In this document: positions 17,605-26,506 of the stretch, piece by piece
How positions within the stretch are numbered: the first letter of the stretch is position 1
How the letters are laid out: each line of letters begins with the position of its first letter
Assembly: GCF_001730365.1 (NCBI RefSeq)
Contig: NZ_MIKB01000014.1
Location: forward strand, 62,001-126,000
From: Enterococcus quebecensis
GTDB taxonomy: Bacteria; Bacillota; Bacilli; Lactobacillales; Enterococcaceae
DNA: 64,000 nucleotides
Reading direction: 5' to 3'
The notes under the pieces: generated by a model
Seen by the model: only the letters and a program-made list of their open reading frames with translations
Told to the model about the DNA's origin: nothing
The model's database searches: none
Position numbers and translations under genes: made by a program

Positions 17605-18611
17605 TATACTTCCTCCCGTTCGTCTCTAAAATGAAAATGCTGATAACATGTACAACGGACAAAATGTCCTTCTGATACTTCATGCAGCACTGGTGTTTCT
17701 TCGTGAGCATCTTCTGGAATCCAAGGAATTCTTGGCGCAAAACGACAACCTTCTCTTGGTAATTTACTTAGTGACGGAACGACACCCTCAATTACATGCA
17801 GTTGGCTATCATCTGAATTCTCTTGTGGAATTGATTGTAATAAAGAACGTGTGTATGGATGCTTTGGATTGTTAAACAATTCTTCAGCAGATGCAACTTC
17901 TACAAATTGCCCCGCATACATCACAGCTACCTTATCTGCCATTTCAGCTACAACGCCTAAATCATGCGTAATCAAAATAATCCCTGAACCTGTCTCTTCT
18001 TGTAGGTCTTTAAGTAAATCTAAAATTTGTGCCTGAATCGTCACGTCTAGTGCAGTTGTTGGTTCGTCTGCAATAATGATTGCTGGTTTACATGCAATAG
18101 CGATGGCAATGATGACACGCTGACGCATTCCACCGGATAATTCATGAGGATATTGTTTTCCTACTCGTTCAGGATTAGGAATACCCACTTGCATTAACAA
18201 TTCAATTACCCTAGCTTGTTTTTGCTCGGCATTCATATCTGTATGATAGGTTAAACTTTCTTTAATCTGATCTTCAATTCGCATTAATGGATTCAGTGCT
18301 GACAAAGGATCTTGAAAAATCATACCGATATCATTGCCGCGGACTTTATTATATAGTTGTTCATTAAAAGTAGTTAAGTTCAAGTCCTTGTAAAGGATTT
18401 CACCAGTTACACGTGTATTATTTTCATCGTGCAGCCCGATAATAGTTGTGGCTAAAGTACTTTTTCCACAACCAGATTCACCAACAATCGCTAAAATTTC
18501 ATTTTTCCCTAACTCAAATGATACATCATCAACTGCATCATAATACTCGTCTTTAATACGAAAACCTGTGTGCAGATGTTGAACGTCTAATAATTGATTT
18601 CCATCACTCAC
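17604..18611 (-). CDS. oppD: Oligopeptide ABC transporter ATPase OppD
   Basis: First gene of oppDFBCA. 335 residues: Walker A GESGCGKSTLATTI, signature LSGGMRQRVIIAIA, Walker B IIIADEPTTALDVT, H-loop LITHDLGVVAEMADK. The C-terminal oligopeptide region has NPKHPYTRSLLQSIP, then Cys residues (EGCRFAPRIP, FVRCTCYQHF) that may ligate an iron-sulfur cluster as in other Opp/Dpp ATPases. The frame contains an ATG at 18629, but that codon overlaps the GGAGGAG ribosome site. GTG at 18611, 9 nt after it, is the likelier start. Confidence 0.93.
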   Translation of the reverse strand: MSDGNQLLDVQHLHTGFRIKDEYYDAVDDVSFELGKNEILAIVGESGCGKSTLATTIIGLHDENNTRVTGEILYKDLNLTTFNEQLYNKVRGNDIGMIFQDPLSALNPLMRIEDQIKESLTYHTDMNAEQKQARVIELLMQVGIPNPERVGKQYPHELSGGMRQRVIIAIAIACKPAIIIADEPTTALDVTIQAQILDLLKDLQEETGSGIILITHDLGVVAEMADKVAVMYAGQFVEVASAEELFNNPKHPYTRSLLQSIPQENSDDSQLHVIEGVVPSLSKLPREGCRFAPRIPWIPEDAHEETPVLHEVSEGHFVRCTCYQHFHFRDEREEV

Positions 18612-18726
18612 TTTAATACACTCCTCCATGCTCAGTTAACTATCATAATTACGACAGAAAAACTTAAAAAAAACTCGTTTTTTTTAACTTTTCTCTTTAT
18701 ATTCTCATTGTACTCATTTTTAAGCA

Positions 18727-18755
18727 ATTGTATATAATATTTGTAAAAATTGCAA
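18727..18755 (-). promoter_or_regulatory. Promoter of the oppDFBCA operon
   Basis: Minus strand: -35 TTGCAA (18750-18755), 17-bp spacer, -10 TACAAT (18727-18732). Leader of about 110 nt to the GTG of oppD. No clear CodY box was seen. Confidence 0.7.
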
Positions 18756-18787
18756 CATTTTGGTAATCCAATTATATCTATATACGC

Positions 18788-18831
18788 AAAAAAGTGAAGC
18801 AAAACGGGATTTGTTTTGCTTCACTTTTTTT
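18788..18831 (-). terminator. Terminator after the acyl carrier protein gene
   Basis: A perfect stem of about 18 bp (AAAAAAGTGAAGCAAAAC with its complement), a 7-nt loop, and T tracts in both directions. Confidence 0.9.
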
Positions 18832-18839
18832 GTTTTAAA

Positions 18840-19079
18840 TTATAAATGATTCATAATATAATCTACAGCAGCACCAACTGTTTCAATTTGTTCTGCATCT
18901 TCATCAGAAATTTCTGTACCAAACTCATCTTCAAGCTCTAAAACAAATTCCATTACACTAATTGAATCTGCATTCAAGTCATCTTTAATGTTTAATTGAT
19001 CTGTCACATTCTCAGCTTCAATATCAAAGTGGTTTGAGATTATCTTCGCTACTTTTCCAAGTACTTCTTCACGAGTCAA
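18840..19079 (-). CDS. acpP: Acyl carrier protein (plsX-linked copy)
   Basis: A 79-residue acidic four-helix carrier of acyl chains. The phosphopantetheine-bearing Ser is Ser39 in LNADSISVMEF; the motif is DSI, not the usual DSL. It lies after plsX, the position of the auxiliary ACP called AcpB in E. faecalis, which is known to serve use of exogenous fatty acids. The start codon is TTG (19077-19079) with GGAGG at 9-nt spacing; no ATG is available near it. It has its own promoter (19142-19170) and terminator, but may also be read through from plsX. Confidence 0.93.
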   Translation of the reverse strand: MTREEVLGKVAKIISNHFDIEAENVTDQLNIKDDLNADSISVMEFVLELEDEFGTEISDEDAEQIETVGAAVDYIMNHL

Positions 19080-19141
19080 CTGTATTCACCTCCACTGTTT
19101 TTGAACAACGTTCCTCACTAATGAGTTAAACGCTATGATAC

Positions 19142-19170
19142 ATTGTACTCACAAATGATCGATTTGTCCA
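19142..19170 (-). promoter_or_regulatory. Promoter of the acp gene
   Basis: Minus strand: -35 TGGACA (19165-19170), 17-bp spacer, -10 TACAAT (19142-19147). Confidence 0.7.
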
Positions 19171-19195
19171 TCTTTTTTTGCAAATTCATTACAAA

Positions 19196-19209
19196 TTGAT
19201 TGCAATCAA
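19196..19209. promoter_or_regulatory. Operator-like palindrome upstream of the acp promoter
   Basis: TTGATTGCAATCAA is a perfect 14-bp palindrome, 26 bp upstream of the acp -35 box and just after the plsX stop. It resembles but does not match the FabT site (TTTGAT-N-ATCAAA) that governs enterococcal lipid genes. Binding is speculative. Confidence 0.4.
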
Positions 19210-19222
19210 GTTGCGAACATAC

Positions 19223-20221
19223 TTATTCTTTCGTTTCATAATAGCTAACAAGTTGGGGTACAACCTCTGTTTTTAACATTGTATGAATTTGACGAATCGT
19301 GTAACGAACCGCTTCAGGCCCAGTCGATCCATGTGTTTTAACGACTGGTGCTTTTAAGCCAAATAAAACGGCTCCGCCATGTTTAGAATAGTCCATTTCA
19401 CTTTTCATCCCACGTAAGGCATTTTTCAAAAGTAATGCCCCCATTTTCCCCTTAAGCCCTTCTCCAAGAATCGAAGATTTCAAAAGACCCATCATACTCA
19501 ATGCCGTTCCTTCAATCGATTTCAACACAGCATTTCCTGTGAAACCATCTGTTACAACAACATCAGCTGCTCCACTCAGTAAATCACGAGCTTCCACATT
19601 ACCGATAAAATTGATCGTTTCTTCTTCTGACAGTAACTCAAAAGCTTTTTTAGTTAACTCACTACCTTTTGTTTCTTCAGTACCGTTATTTAAAAGTGCT
19701 ACTCGAGGCTTGCTAATGTTTCTCACTTTCTCAGCGTAAAAAGAACCTAACACAGCATATTGTACAAGATGTTCTGGTTTATTGTCTGCATTAGCACCTA
19801 AATCCAGCATATCAAACCCACCGTTCGGCTGACCAATTACGGGTAATGTTGACATCAAACCTGGACGTTCGACATTTTTGATTCGTCCAACGATGAATAA
19901 TCCAGCAGCCAGTAAAGCCCCCGTATTCCCTGCTGAAAAAATAGCGTCTGCTTCGCCATTTTTTACCGCTTGCGCAGCTAAAACCATCGAAGCTGTTTTT
20001 TTACGACGAATTGCTTTCACTGGTTCATCATCACTATTGATTTTTTCGTCCGTGTGGATAATAGTAATATTCGTTTCATCTGTTACATATTTTTTTATTT
20101 CATTTTCTTTTCCATAAAGTAAAAACTCAATCTCTGGAAAATCCTGTTTAGCTAGCATAACGCCCTCAACAATAGCCTGAGGTGCATGATCGCCACCCAT
20201 TGCATCAACTGCAATCTTCAT
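19223..20221 (-). CDS. plsX: Phosphate acyltransferase PlsX
   Basis: Converts acyl-ACP to acyl-phosphate, the first committed donor for phosphatidic acid synthesis by PlsY and PlsC. 332 residues, normal length. The family start [14 protein letters not shown] is present, as are [49 protein letters not shown] and [13 protein letters not shown]. The frame extends 15 codons further up, but ATG 20221 has AGGAGG at the right distance. It precedes acp, its substrate carrier. A palindromic element separates it from recG upstream on the same strand. Confidence 0.96.
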   Translation of the reverse strand: MKIAVDAMGGDHAPQAIVEGVMLAKQDFPEIEFLLYGKENEIKKYVTDETNITIIHTDEKINSDDEPVKAIRRKKTASMVLAAQAVKNGEADAIFSAGNTGALLAAGLFIVGRIKNVERPGLMSTLPVIGQPNGGFDMLDLGANADNKPEHLVQYAVLGSFYAEKVRNISKPRVALLNNGTEETKGSELTKKAFELLSEEETINFIGNVEARDLLSGAADVVVTDGFTGNAVLKSIEGTALSMMGLLKSSILGEGLKGKMGALLLKNALRGMKSEMDYSKHGGAVLFGLKAPVVKTHGSTGPEAVRYTIRQIHTMLKTEVVPQLVSYYETKE

Positions 20222-20267
20222 AAAATAGTCCCTCCTAGATAAATTACAATAAGTAGTATAACACATC

Positions 20268-20415
20268 GAAAAGCGGAACGAACCGCTTAGACCTTGAACA
20301 AATTAGAAAAACTCTGGAAAGATGCTTTCTATCTTTTCAGAATTTTATCTATTTGTTGAGAGGTCTGGTTCGTGGAGCTAGACTACACGAAAAGCGGAAC
20401 GAACTGCTTCGATCC
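20268..20415. repeat. Dispersed ~120-bp palindromic element plus partial second copy
   Basis: Same family as the array at 4678-5069. A full copy runs 20268-20387: GAAAAGCGGAACGAACC start, outer arms ACCTTGAACAAAT with ATTTGTTGAGAGGT, central stem around GATGCTTTCTATC. A 28-bp repeat of the left end follows (20388-20415). It lies between recG and plsX and may act as a terminator or mRNA processing hairpin. Confidence 0.8.
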
Positions 20416-20441
20416 TTGTACTTTTCACATCAAATCGTCTA

Positions 20442-22478
20442 TCAGTCAAAGAACTGCTGCTCATCATCGTTTGGTTTAATTTTTTCAGCCACTCCATGAT
20501 ATTCCGGCAGTACCCACCATTGTGTTTTTTTCCAAATTGCACTTGCCTCTTGGCGAGCAACTTCTAGAATATTAAAATCTGTCACAATATCACCTACAGC
20601 AAATTGTGGAACCCCTGACTGTCTGGCACCAAATACTTCACCAGGGCCTCGTAATTCCAGATCTTTTTCGCTTAACACAAAACCATTATTGGTTTCCGTC
20701 ATAATTTTCATTCGTTCCACACCCATTTCATTCTTAGGGTTAGCAACCAAAATACAATATGAAGCTTCTGATCCTCTACCAACACGGCCGCGTAGCTGAT
20801 GTAATTGCGCTAGTCCAAAACGATCTGCATCCATGATTAGCATGACTGTTGCATTTGGAACGTTGACGCCGACTTCGATTACTGTAGTAGAAACTAGAAG
20901 CTGCAAATTATTTTCTTTAAACTCTTGCATAATCTCTTCTTTTTCCTGATTTTTCATTTTCCCGTGAAGTAAACCAACTTGATAAGTAGGGTTGAAAAAT
21001 GCAGTCATATGCTCAAAAATCTCAGTGGCATTTTTAACGTCAAGTGCTTCTGATTCTTCAATCAACGGACAAATGATGTACGCTTGGTGACCACGAGCCA
21101 GTTCTTTTTGCATCCATTCTAATACTGTATCTAACTGCGGCGGACGAATCCAGCGGGTTTCTATCGGAATACGGCCAGCCGGCATTTCATCAATAATTGA
21201 TACGTCCATTTCCCCAAAAGCGGTAATCGCCAATGTTCTGGGAATCGGGGTCGCTGTCATAAACAACACGTCCGGTTTCAAGCCTTTTTCTCTTAAAATC
21301 CGACGCTGATTTACACCAAAACGGTGCTGTTCATCAGTGATAACTAAGCCTAGTTTATGAAAAATAACATCTTCTTGAATCAATGCATGAGTTCCAATAA
21401 TAATATCGATTTCGCCTGTCGCTAACTGCTCCAGAATTTCTCGGCGTTCTTTCGTCTTTGTTGATCCAGTCAAGAGCGCTGTCCGAACTTCTAAGGGATC
21501 ATACAACTGTTGTAGACTTTCCATATGCTGCTGCGCTAAAATCTCTGTCGGCACCATTAAAGCGCCTTGAAAACCAGCCGTCATCGTTGCATATAGAGCA
21601 ATCGCTGCAACTACCGTTTTCCCACTTCCTACATCGCCTTGTAATAAACGCTGCATATGATTAGAGCTCATTAAATCTCGACAAATCTCATTCGTTACTT
21701 TTTTCTGGGCAGCAGTCAACTCAAAAGGTAATTTTTGTGTAAATGATTTTAAGCGATCCACATCATAATGGATACTTAAGCCATTTTTTTCTGCTTTTTC
21801 TTGCCTCTTCAAGCCTTGCATTTTCAACTGAAATAAAAAGAACTCTTCAAAAACAACACGACGCTTTGCTTGATGACTTTCTTCTGGATTACTTGGGAAA
21901 TGCATCGCAAACATCGCTTCTTTTCTAGGCATCAAACGATATTTTTCCAATAATTCTTTTGGTAAAATCTCCGAAATCAATTCTCCATATTTATCAAATC
22001 CAGTACGAATTAATTGAATCAGGCTACTTTGCCGAACTTTTTTATTCACATGATAAATAGGTGCAAAATCTTCGCCGTCATTTTTAGCAGCCAAAATTTT
22101 CATACCGTTTAGTGATTTTCGTTTAGCGTCCCATTTTCCATAAACTGCAATTTCCTCAGACATAACGATTTTATCTTTCAAATAAGGTTGATTAAAGAAG
22201 GAAACATTGATTACAGCGTGATCTTGCATCATACGAAACATCATTCGACTTTTTTTATAGCCATAGCGACTGACAACAGGCTCAGAAACAACCAGCCCTT
22301 TTAAGGTTACTTTTTCTTGATCTTGGATTTCATTTAATTCTTTTTCCTGAATATCATCATAGCGAAAAGGATAATAAGATAACAAGTCTTCGATCGTTTG
22401 AATACCAATCTCTTTCAGGTTTTCGGCACGTTTGGGACCAACACCTGATAGAACACCGATATCATCTGCTAAGTTCAC
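20442..22478 (-). CDS. recG: ATP-dependent DNA helicase RecG
   Basis: Branch-migrates stalled replication forks and Holliday junctions. 678 residues from the preferred start. The N-terminal wedge (OB) domain is in the first ~200 residues, with a helix-hairpin-helix-like VLSGVGPKRAENLKEIGI. Helicase motifs: GDVGSGKTVVAAIALY (I), DEQHRFGV (II), MTATPIPRTLAI (III), IEVGVNVPNATVMLIMDADRFGL (V), QLRGRVGRG (VI). ATG 22496 overlaps the AGGAGG site, so one of the two adjacent GTG codons is the start; GTG 22478 has 7-nt spacing and is chosen. Confidence 0.95.
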   Translation of the reverse strand: MNLADDIGVLSGVGPKRAENLKEIGIQTIEDLLSYYPFRYDDIQEKELNEIQDQEKVTLKGLVVSEPVVSRYGYKKSRMMFRMMQDHAVINVSFFNQPYLKDKIVMSEEIAVYGKWDAKRKSLNGMKILAAKNDGEDFAPIYHVNKKVRQSSLIQLIRTGFDKYGELISEILPKELLEKYRLMPRKEAMFAMHFPSNPEESHQAKRRVVFEEFFLFQLKMQGLKRQEKAEKNGLSIHYDVDRLKSFTQKLPFELTAAQKKVTNEICRDLMSSNHMQRLLQGDVGSGKTVVAAIALYATMTAGFQGALMVPTEILAQQHMESLQQLYDPLEVRTALLTGSTKTKERREILEQLATGEIDIIIGTHALIQEDVIFHKLGLVITDEQHRFGVNQRRILREKGLKPDVLFMTATPIPRTLAITAFGEMDVSIIDEMPAGRIPIETRWIRPPQLDTVLEWMQKELARGHQAYIICPLIEESEALDVKNATEIFEHMTAFFNPTYQVGLLHGKMKNQEKEEIMQEFKENNLQLLVSTTVIEVGVNVPNATVMLIMDADRFGLAQLHQLRGRVGRGSEASYCILVANPKNEMGVERMKIMTETNNGFVLSEKDLELRGPGEVFGARQSGVPQFAVGDIVTDFNILEVARQEASAIWKKTQWWVLPEYHGVAEKIKPNDDEQQFFD

Positions 22479-22539
22479 CACTTTTCCTCCTCTCATTAAT
22501 AGATACGTGTTTTACTGTCTATTTGTTTATTTTCTATAG

Positions 22540-22571
22540 AAAAAGCCAAACAACAAGTGTCTGGCCTTTTT
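22540..22571 (-). terminator. Terminator after fakA
   Basis: AAAAAGCCAAAC pairs imperfectly with GTCTGGCCTTTTT; a short T tract follows on the minus strand. Confidence 0.65.
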
Positions 22572-22584
22572 CGTTAATCTCAAT

Positions 22585-24258
22585 TTATTCAGCTGAAAAT
22601 AGGTACGGATATACAGGTTGTCCACCTTCATGAAGTTCTGTTTCCAAATCTTCATATTCAGCAGTTAATGCTTCGACAAATTTCTCAGCCTCTTTCATTG
22701 TTCCACCGTCGCCTACAATGATCGTTACGATTTCTGTATCTTCATCGATCATGCGTTTTAGTGTATCCAATGATGCTTCAAACATATCTGGTTCAGAAAC
22801 AACGATTTTTCCATCGATCATCCCTAGATAGTCGTCTTTTTTGATTTCAACATTGTCGATCGTTGTGTCACGTACAGCGGTTGTTACTTGTCCGCTAACA
22901 ACACTTTCGATCATTTCTGTCATTGTTGCTTTATTTTCTTCAAGCGTTTGATGATCATTGAAAGCAAGCATTGCTGTCATTCCTTGAGAAATCGTTTTTG
23001 TTGGTACGACCGCTACTGGAATATCCGCTACTTCAGCGGCTTGATCAGCTGCCATAAAAATATTTTTATTATTAGGTAAAATAATCACTTGGTCAGCATT
23101 AACTTCTTTAACAGCTTTCAATATATCTTCTGTACTCGGGTTCATTGTTTGACCGCCACTGATAATGTAACTTGCACCAAGGCTACGGAACAATTCTTGT
23201 ACACCCTCACCTGCTGCGATTGCAATCACAGCATACGGTACGCGCGCTTTTTGAGCTACTGCCGCTTGAGCATCATGTTCTACTAATGTTTCATGCTGTA
23301 AACGCATGTTATCAACTTTGATTTTTACTAACGAACCGAATTTCTGACCGTAATTCATGACTTCACCAGGATGTTCCGTGTGGACATGAACTTTGATGAT
23401 CTCATCGTCATTTACGACAAGTAAAGAATCACCTAATTCGTTCAAATAATTTCTGAACGTTTCATAATCGAAGTCGCTGTCTACAGTCGGACCTTCTCCG
23501 ATTTGAACCATGATTTCGGTACAATAACCGAATTTGATATCTTCAGTTGCTACATGACCACTAACACCACGATGATGTTCAGCATTAACCATCTCGTCCA
23601 TTTCTCCTGGACTTGGTTCATAGATTTCGGTAGCTAAAAATTCACCTGATAAAGCTTCCAAGAATCCTTCATAGATAAATAACAACCCTTGGCCGCCACT
23701 ATCAACAACACCGACTTCTTTTAACACAGGTAAAAGATCAGGCGTTTTAGCTAAAGCGCGTTTAGCACCTTTAACAACAGCTTCCATTACTTCGATACAA
23801 TCATCCGTTTCTTTTGCTTTACGTTCCCCAGAACGTGCAGCCTCACGAGAAACAGTCAGAATTGTCCCTTCAACAGGCTTCATAACTGCTTTATAAGCAG
23901 TTTCCACACCGTGTGTAAATGCAGCTGCTAAGTCTTTGGCATTTAATGTTTCAACATCTGGAATTTGCTTAGAAAAACCACGGAATAATTGAGATAAGAT
24001 AACACCAGAATTCCCTCTGGCACCCATCAATAATCCTTTTGAAAGAATCGTTGTTAATTCTCCAACTTTTTCGGAACGAGAATCTGCTACAGCCTTCGCT
24101 CCACTGGTCATAGATAAGTTCATATTTGTTCCTGTATCACCATCTGGCACAGGGAAAACATTCAATGAGTTGACATATTCTGCATTCACATGCAGACGAC
24201 TCGCACCAGCCTGAACCATCTCTTGGAACTGACTTGCACTGATTTCTGTTACATTCAC
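22585..24258 (-). CDS. fakA: Fatty acid kinase catalytic subunit FakA (DAK2/YloV family)
   Basis: Phosphorylates fatty acids held by FakB proteins to acyl-phosphate, letting exogenous fatty acids enter phospholipids through PlsX/PlsY chemistry. 557 residues. The N-terminal DhaL-like ATP domain has NVFPVPDGDTGTNMNLSMTSG-type metal-binding Asp residues (within residues 28-50) and GARGNSGVILSQLFRGF. The middle domain includes VVDSGGQGLLFIYEGFLEAL; the C-terminal domain is DegV-like. It sits 65 bp after the Asp23-family gene, a pairing conserved in Firmicutes. Proximity to plsX and acp fits a shared lipid theme. Confidence 0.93.
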   Translation of the reverse strand: MNVTEISASQFQEMVQAGASRLHVNAEYVNSLNVFPVPDGDTGTNMNLSMTSGAKAVADSRSEKVGELTTILSKGLLMGARGNSGVILSQLFRGFSKQIPDVETLNAKDLAAAFTHGVETAYKAVMKPVEGTILTVSREAARSGERKAKETDDCIEVMEAVVKGAKRALAKTPDLLPVLKEVGVVDSGGQGLLFIYEGFLEALSGEFLATEIYEPSPGEMDEMVNAEHHRGVSGHVATEDIKFGYCTEIMVQIGEGPTVDSDFDYETFRNYLNELGDSLLVVNDDEIIKVHVHTEHPGEVMNYGQKFGSLVKIKVDNMRLQHETLVEHDAQAAVAQKARVPYAVIAIAAGEGVQELFRSLGASYIISGGQTMNPSTEDILKAVKEVNADQVIILPNNKNIFMAADQAAEVADIPVAVVPTKTISQGMTAMLAFNDHQTLEENKATMTEMIESVVSGQVTTAVRDTTIDNVEIKKDDYLGMIDGKIVVSEPDMFEASLDTLKRMIDEDTEIVTIIVGDGGTMKEAEKFVEALTAEYEDLETELHEGGQPVYPYLFSAE

Positions 24259-24323
24259 CTAAAAAATCCTCCTTTGAGATTCCTGCCAATAAATGAAATT
24301 TCATCTATTTGACAGCTGGCTAC

Positions 24324-24686
24324 CTAGTCAGGCAACACACGAACACCTTGCACAAATACGTTGACCGAATTAGCTGTCACACCTAGAAGTGTTTCAAGGT
24401 TATATTTTACTTTTTCTTGCACATTACGAGAAACTTCTGAAATTTTTGTTCCATAACTTACGATTGTATATACGTCGACCGCAACGCCATTTTCCTCTTG
24501 ACGCACGACAACACCTTTGGAATAATTTTCTTTACGCAAAATGCCATTTAAATTATCTTTGATTTGGTTTTTACTAGCCATACCGACGATTCCGTAGATA
24601 TCTGTCGCAGCACCGCCAACAACTGTGGCGATAACCTCATTGGTAATCTCAATGGTACCTGCTGGTGTTTTAATTTTTACAGCCAT
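24324..24686 (-). CDS. Asp23/Gls24 family envelope stress protein (YloU-like)
   Basis: A 120-residue Asp23/Gls24 domain protein. The family core is visible: GTIEITNEVIATVVGGAATDIYG (residues ~10-32), then GVVVRQEENGVAVDVYTIVSYG and a C-terminal VNVFVQGVRVLPD. Family members associate with the membrane and respond to envelope stress, but the role of the FakA-linked copy is not defined. The frame is open 9 codons further upstream; ATG 24686 has AGGAGG (cctcc at 24696-24700). Transcription probably begins at an extended -10 (TGtTAAAAT, 24736-24741 for the hexamer). Confidence 0.9.
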   Translation of the reverse strand: MAVKIKTPAGTIEITNEVIATVVGGAATDIYGIVGMASKNQIKDNLNGILRKENYSKGVVVRQEENGVAVDVYTIVSYGTKISEVSRNVQEKVKYNLETLLGVTANSVNVFVQGVRVLPD

Positions 24687-24735
24687 TGATGAAAGCCTCC
24701 TTAAAGAGCACAATTGCCCTATTTTCTTCTATAGT

Positions 24736-24744
24736 ATTTTAACA
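24736..24744 (-). promoter_or_regulatory. Extended -10 promoter of the Asp23-family/fakA operon
   Basis: TGtTAAAAT on the minus strand; the -35 hexamer (TTTTCA) is weak. Divergent from the rpmB promoter. Confidence 0.5.
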
Positions 24745-24865
24745 TAGCCGTACCTCAATGAAAAGGAAGTTAGCCAGATTATTATAGAGAGTCTCATCGA
24801 ATTTACCAATAATTGTATAATTTACATCGTTTGATGGGAAATGTCAAACTGATTTGAAAATCTTC

Positions 24866-24894
24866 TTGCAAAAAAACACCTTCTATGATAAATT
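24866..24894 (+). promoter_or_regulatory. Promoter of rpmB
   Basis: -35 TTGCAA (24866-24871), 17-bp spacer, -10 TAAATT (24889-24894) preceded by TGA, giving an extended -10. Confidence 0.6.
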
Positions 24895-24952
24895 AAGTTA
24901 GTATGAGCTGAAAACTATCGCTCCAAGATCAAAGCAAAGGAGGAAACTAAAA

Positions 24953-25141
24953 ATGGCAAAAGTATGTTATTTTACTGGTCGTAAGACAAGCAGCGGCAAT
25001 AACCGCTCACATGCAATGAACGCTACTAAACGTACTGTTAAACCTAACTTGCAAAAAGTTCGTGTATTAATAGACGGTAAACCTAAAAAAGTTTGGGTGT
25101 CAACTCGTGCTTTGAAATCTGGTAAAATCGAGCGTGTTTAA
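24953..25141 (+). CDS. rpmB: 50S ribosomal protein L28
   Basis: A 62-residue basic large-subunit protein, full length for the family. It starts [20 protein letters not shown] and ends [11 protein letters not shown]. Of the Cys positions that bind zinc in some L28 proteins, only one remains (Cys5), so this is the zinc-independent form. AGGAGG lies 10 nt before the ATG. Monocistronic, with an extended -10 promoter and a strong terminator, facing away from the Asp23-family operon, as in other enterococci. Confidence 0.97.
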   Translation: MAKVCYFTGRKTSSGNNRSHAMNATKRTVKPNLQKVRVLIDGKPKKVWVSTRALKSGKIERV

Positions 25142-25153
25142 TAGAACGTAATC

Positions 25154-25187
25154 AAAAAGCCGAACGGCGTGCCGTTCAGCTTTTTTT
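25154..25187. terminator. Bidirectional terminator between rpmB and thiN
   Basis: GAACGGC/GCCGTTC stem extended by AAAAAGC/GCTTTTT, loop GT, with T or A tracts on both sides. It overlaps the thiN stop by 2 nt. Confidence 0.9.
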
Positions 25188-25827
25188 ATTTGTCTCGACT
25201 TTGAATCACCGCTATCACGCCTGTATCAAATGAAAACTTGGCTGTCTCTCCCACAAACTCATTACTTGCATATGATGTCGGGATAGCTACATCCTTGTGA
25301 TCTAAGGTATATTTACTTGCCGTTAACGTTAGATTCGTCACAGGTGTTAAACAGCAGTATGCTAGATAAGTCATTTCAGATTCTTTTTTCACAACATAGC
25401 TTCCTGGTAGATAATACGCGATGCTATTTTGTCGATCTTCTAATCTGATTTGTCCCACGAAAGATTGAAAGCGAGGTTCCAATGGCAACCAAAGATTTGA
25501 CAGAAAATGATCCAATCGACCACCTGTAGCACCGATAATCGTGACATCCCCTTTTGGGAATTTCTCAAGTGCCAACTGCAAAGCTAGTTGAGTATCTGTA
25601 TCGTCTTTTTCTGCTTGCGCCTGTTTCAATTCTTTGGCTTGTTTTTGAACAAATTGCTTTTCATCGTTGGTTAAAGAATCGAAATCTCCTACCGCTAAAT
25701 CCAATGACAAACCTTGTTCCAGAATAAATAAACTTCCTCGATCAATCCCTACAACATAATCATAGTCTTCCCAATTTAACTGCGGCCACTCATTGGGCGA
25801 ACCGCCAGCCACAAGGATAATCTTCAT
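25186..25827 (-). CDS. thiN: Thiamine pyrophosphokinase
   Basis: Makes thiamine pyrophosphate from thiamine and ATP. 213 residues. The family pattern is present: GIDRGSLFILEQGL, AVGDFDSL, KDDTDTQLALQLAL and GATGGRLDHFLSNLWL. The last gene of the long leftward priA-thiN operon; its start overlaps the rpe stop by one base. The rsgA-rpe-thiN order is the standard one in Bacilli. Confidence 0.95.
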   Translation of the reverse strand: MKIILVAGGSPNEWPQLNWEDYDYVVGIDRGSLFILEQGLSLDLAVGDFDSLTNDEKQFVQKQAKELKQAQAEKDDTDTQLALQLALEKFPKGDVTIIGATGGRLDHFLSNLWLPLEPRFQSFVGQIRLEDRQNSIAYYLPGSYVVKKESEMTYLAYCCLTPVTNLTLTASKYTLDHKDVAIPTSYASNEFVGETAKFSFDTGVIAVIQSRDK

Positions 25828-26477
25828 TAGTCCAACGCAGCTCTTAAGGCCTCAATGCGATCTTTAGGACTTTCTGAATTATAGATATAAGAGCCTGCTA
25901 CAAAAACATTCGCTCCCGCTTCTTTACAACGTTTCGCAGTTGAAGGATCGATACCGCCATCTACTTCAATATCGTAACTATAACCTTTAGACTCTTTCCA
26001 TTCTTTTAATTGAGCAATTTTATCTAATGAACTTTCAATAAATGATTGTCCGCCAAAACCAGGATTAACTGTCATGATCAAGACTTGATCTACTAAATCC
26101 AACACATATTCAATAGCTGACAACGGTGTCCCTGGATTGATCACTACACCCGCTTTTACGCCAGAATCTTTAATCATTTGCACAGCACGATGAATATGAG
26201 GCGTTGCTTCTGCATGAACCGTGATAATATCTGATCCAGCTTTAGCAAAGGCATCAATGTAATTTTCTGGTTGAACAATCATTAGATGGACATCCAATGG
26301 TAGTTTTGTTACTGGTCGAATCGCTGAAACCACGTTAGGACCAAGCGTAATATTAGGAACAAATTGACCATCCATCACATCCACATGAATATAGTCTGCC
26401 CCTAGTTTTTCTACTAATTGAATATCTCTTTCTAAATTGGCAAAATCGGCGCTTAAAATCGATGGTGCTAGTTTCAT
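25827..26477 (-). CDS. rpe: Ribulose-phosphate 3-epimerase
   Basis: Interconverts ribulose 5-phosphate and xylulose 5-phosphate in the pentose phosphate pathway. A 216-residue TIM barrel, normal length. Signatures: KLAPSILSADFANL at the N-terminus, HVDVMDGQFVPNITLG (His and Asp metal/catalytic residues), LDVHLMIVQPE, VNPGFGGQSFI and IEVDGGIDPSTA. It lies between rsgA (30 bp upstream) and thiN (1-nt overlap). Confidence 0.97.
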   Translation of the reverse strand: MKLAPSILSADFANLERDIQLVEKLGADYIHVDVMDGQFVPNITLGPNVVSAIRPVTKLPLDVHLMIVQPENYIDAFAKAGSDIITVHAEATPHIHRAVQMIKDSGVKAGVVINPGTPLSAIEYVLDLVDQVLIMTVNPGFGGQSFIESSLDKIAQLKEWKESKGYSYDIEVDGGIDPSTAKRCKEAGANVFVAGSYIYNSESPKDRIEALRAALD

Positions 26478-26506
26478 TGAACTCTCTCCTTATGTATCTG
26501 ATTTTT

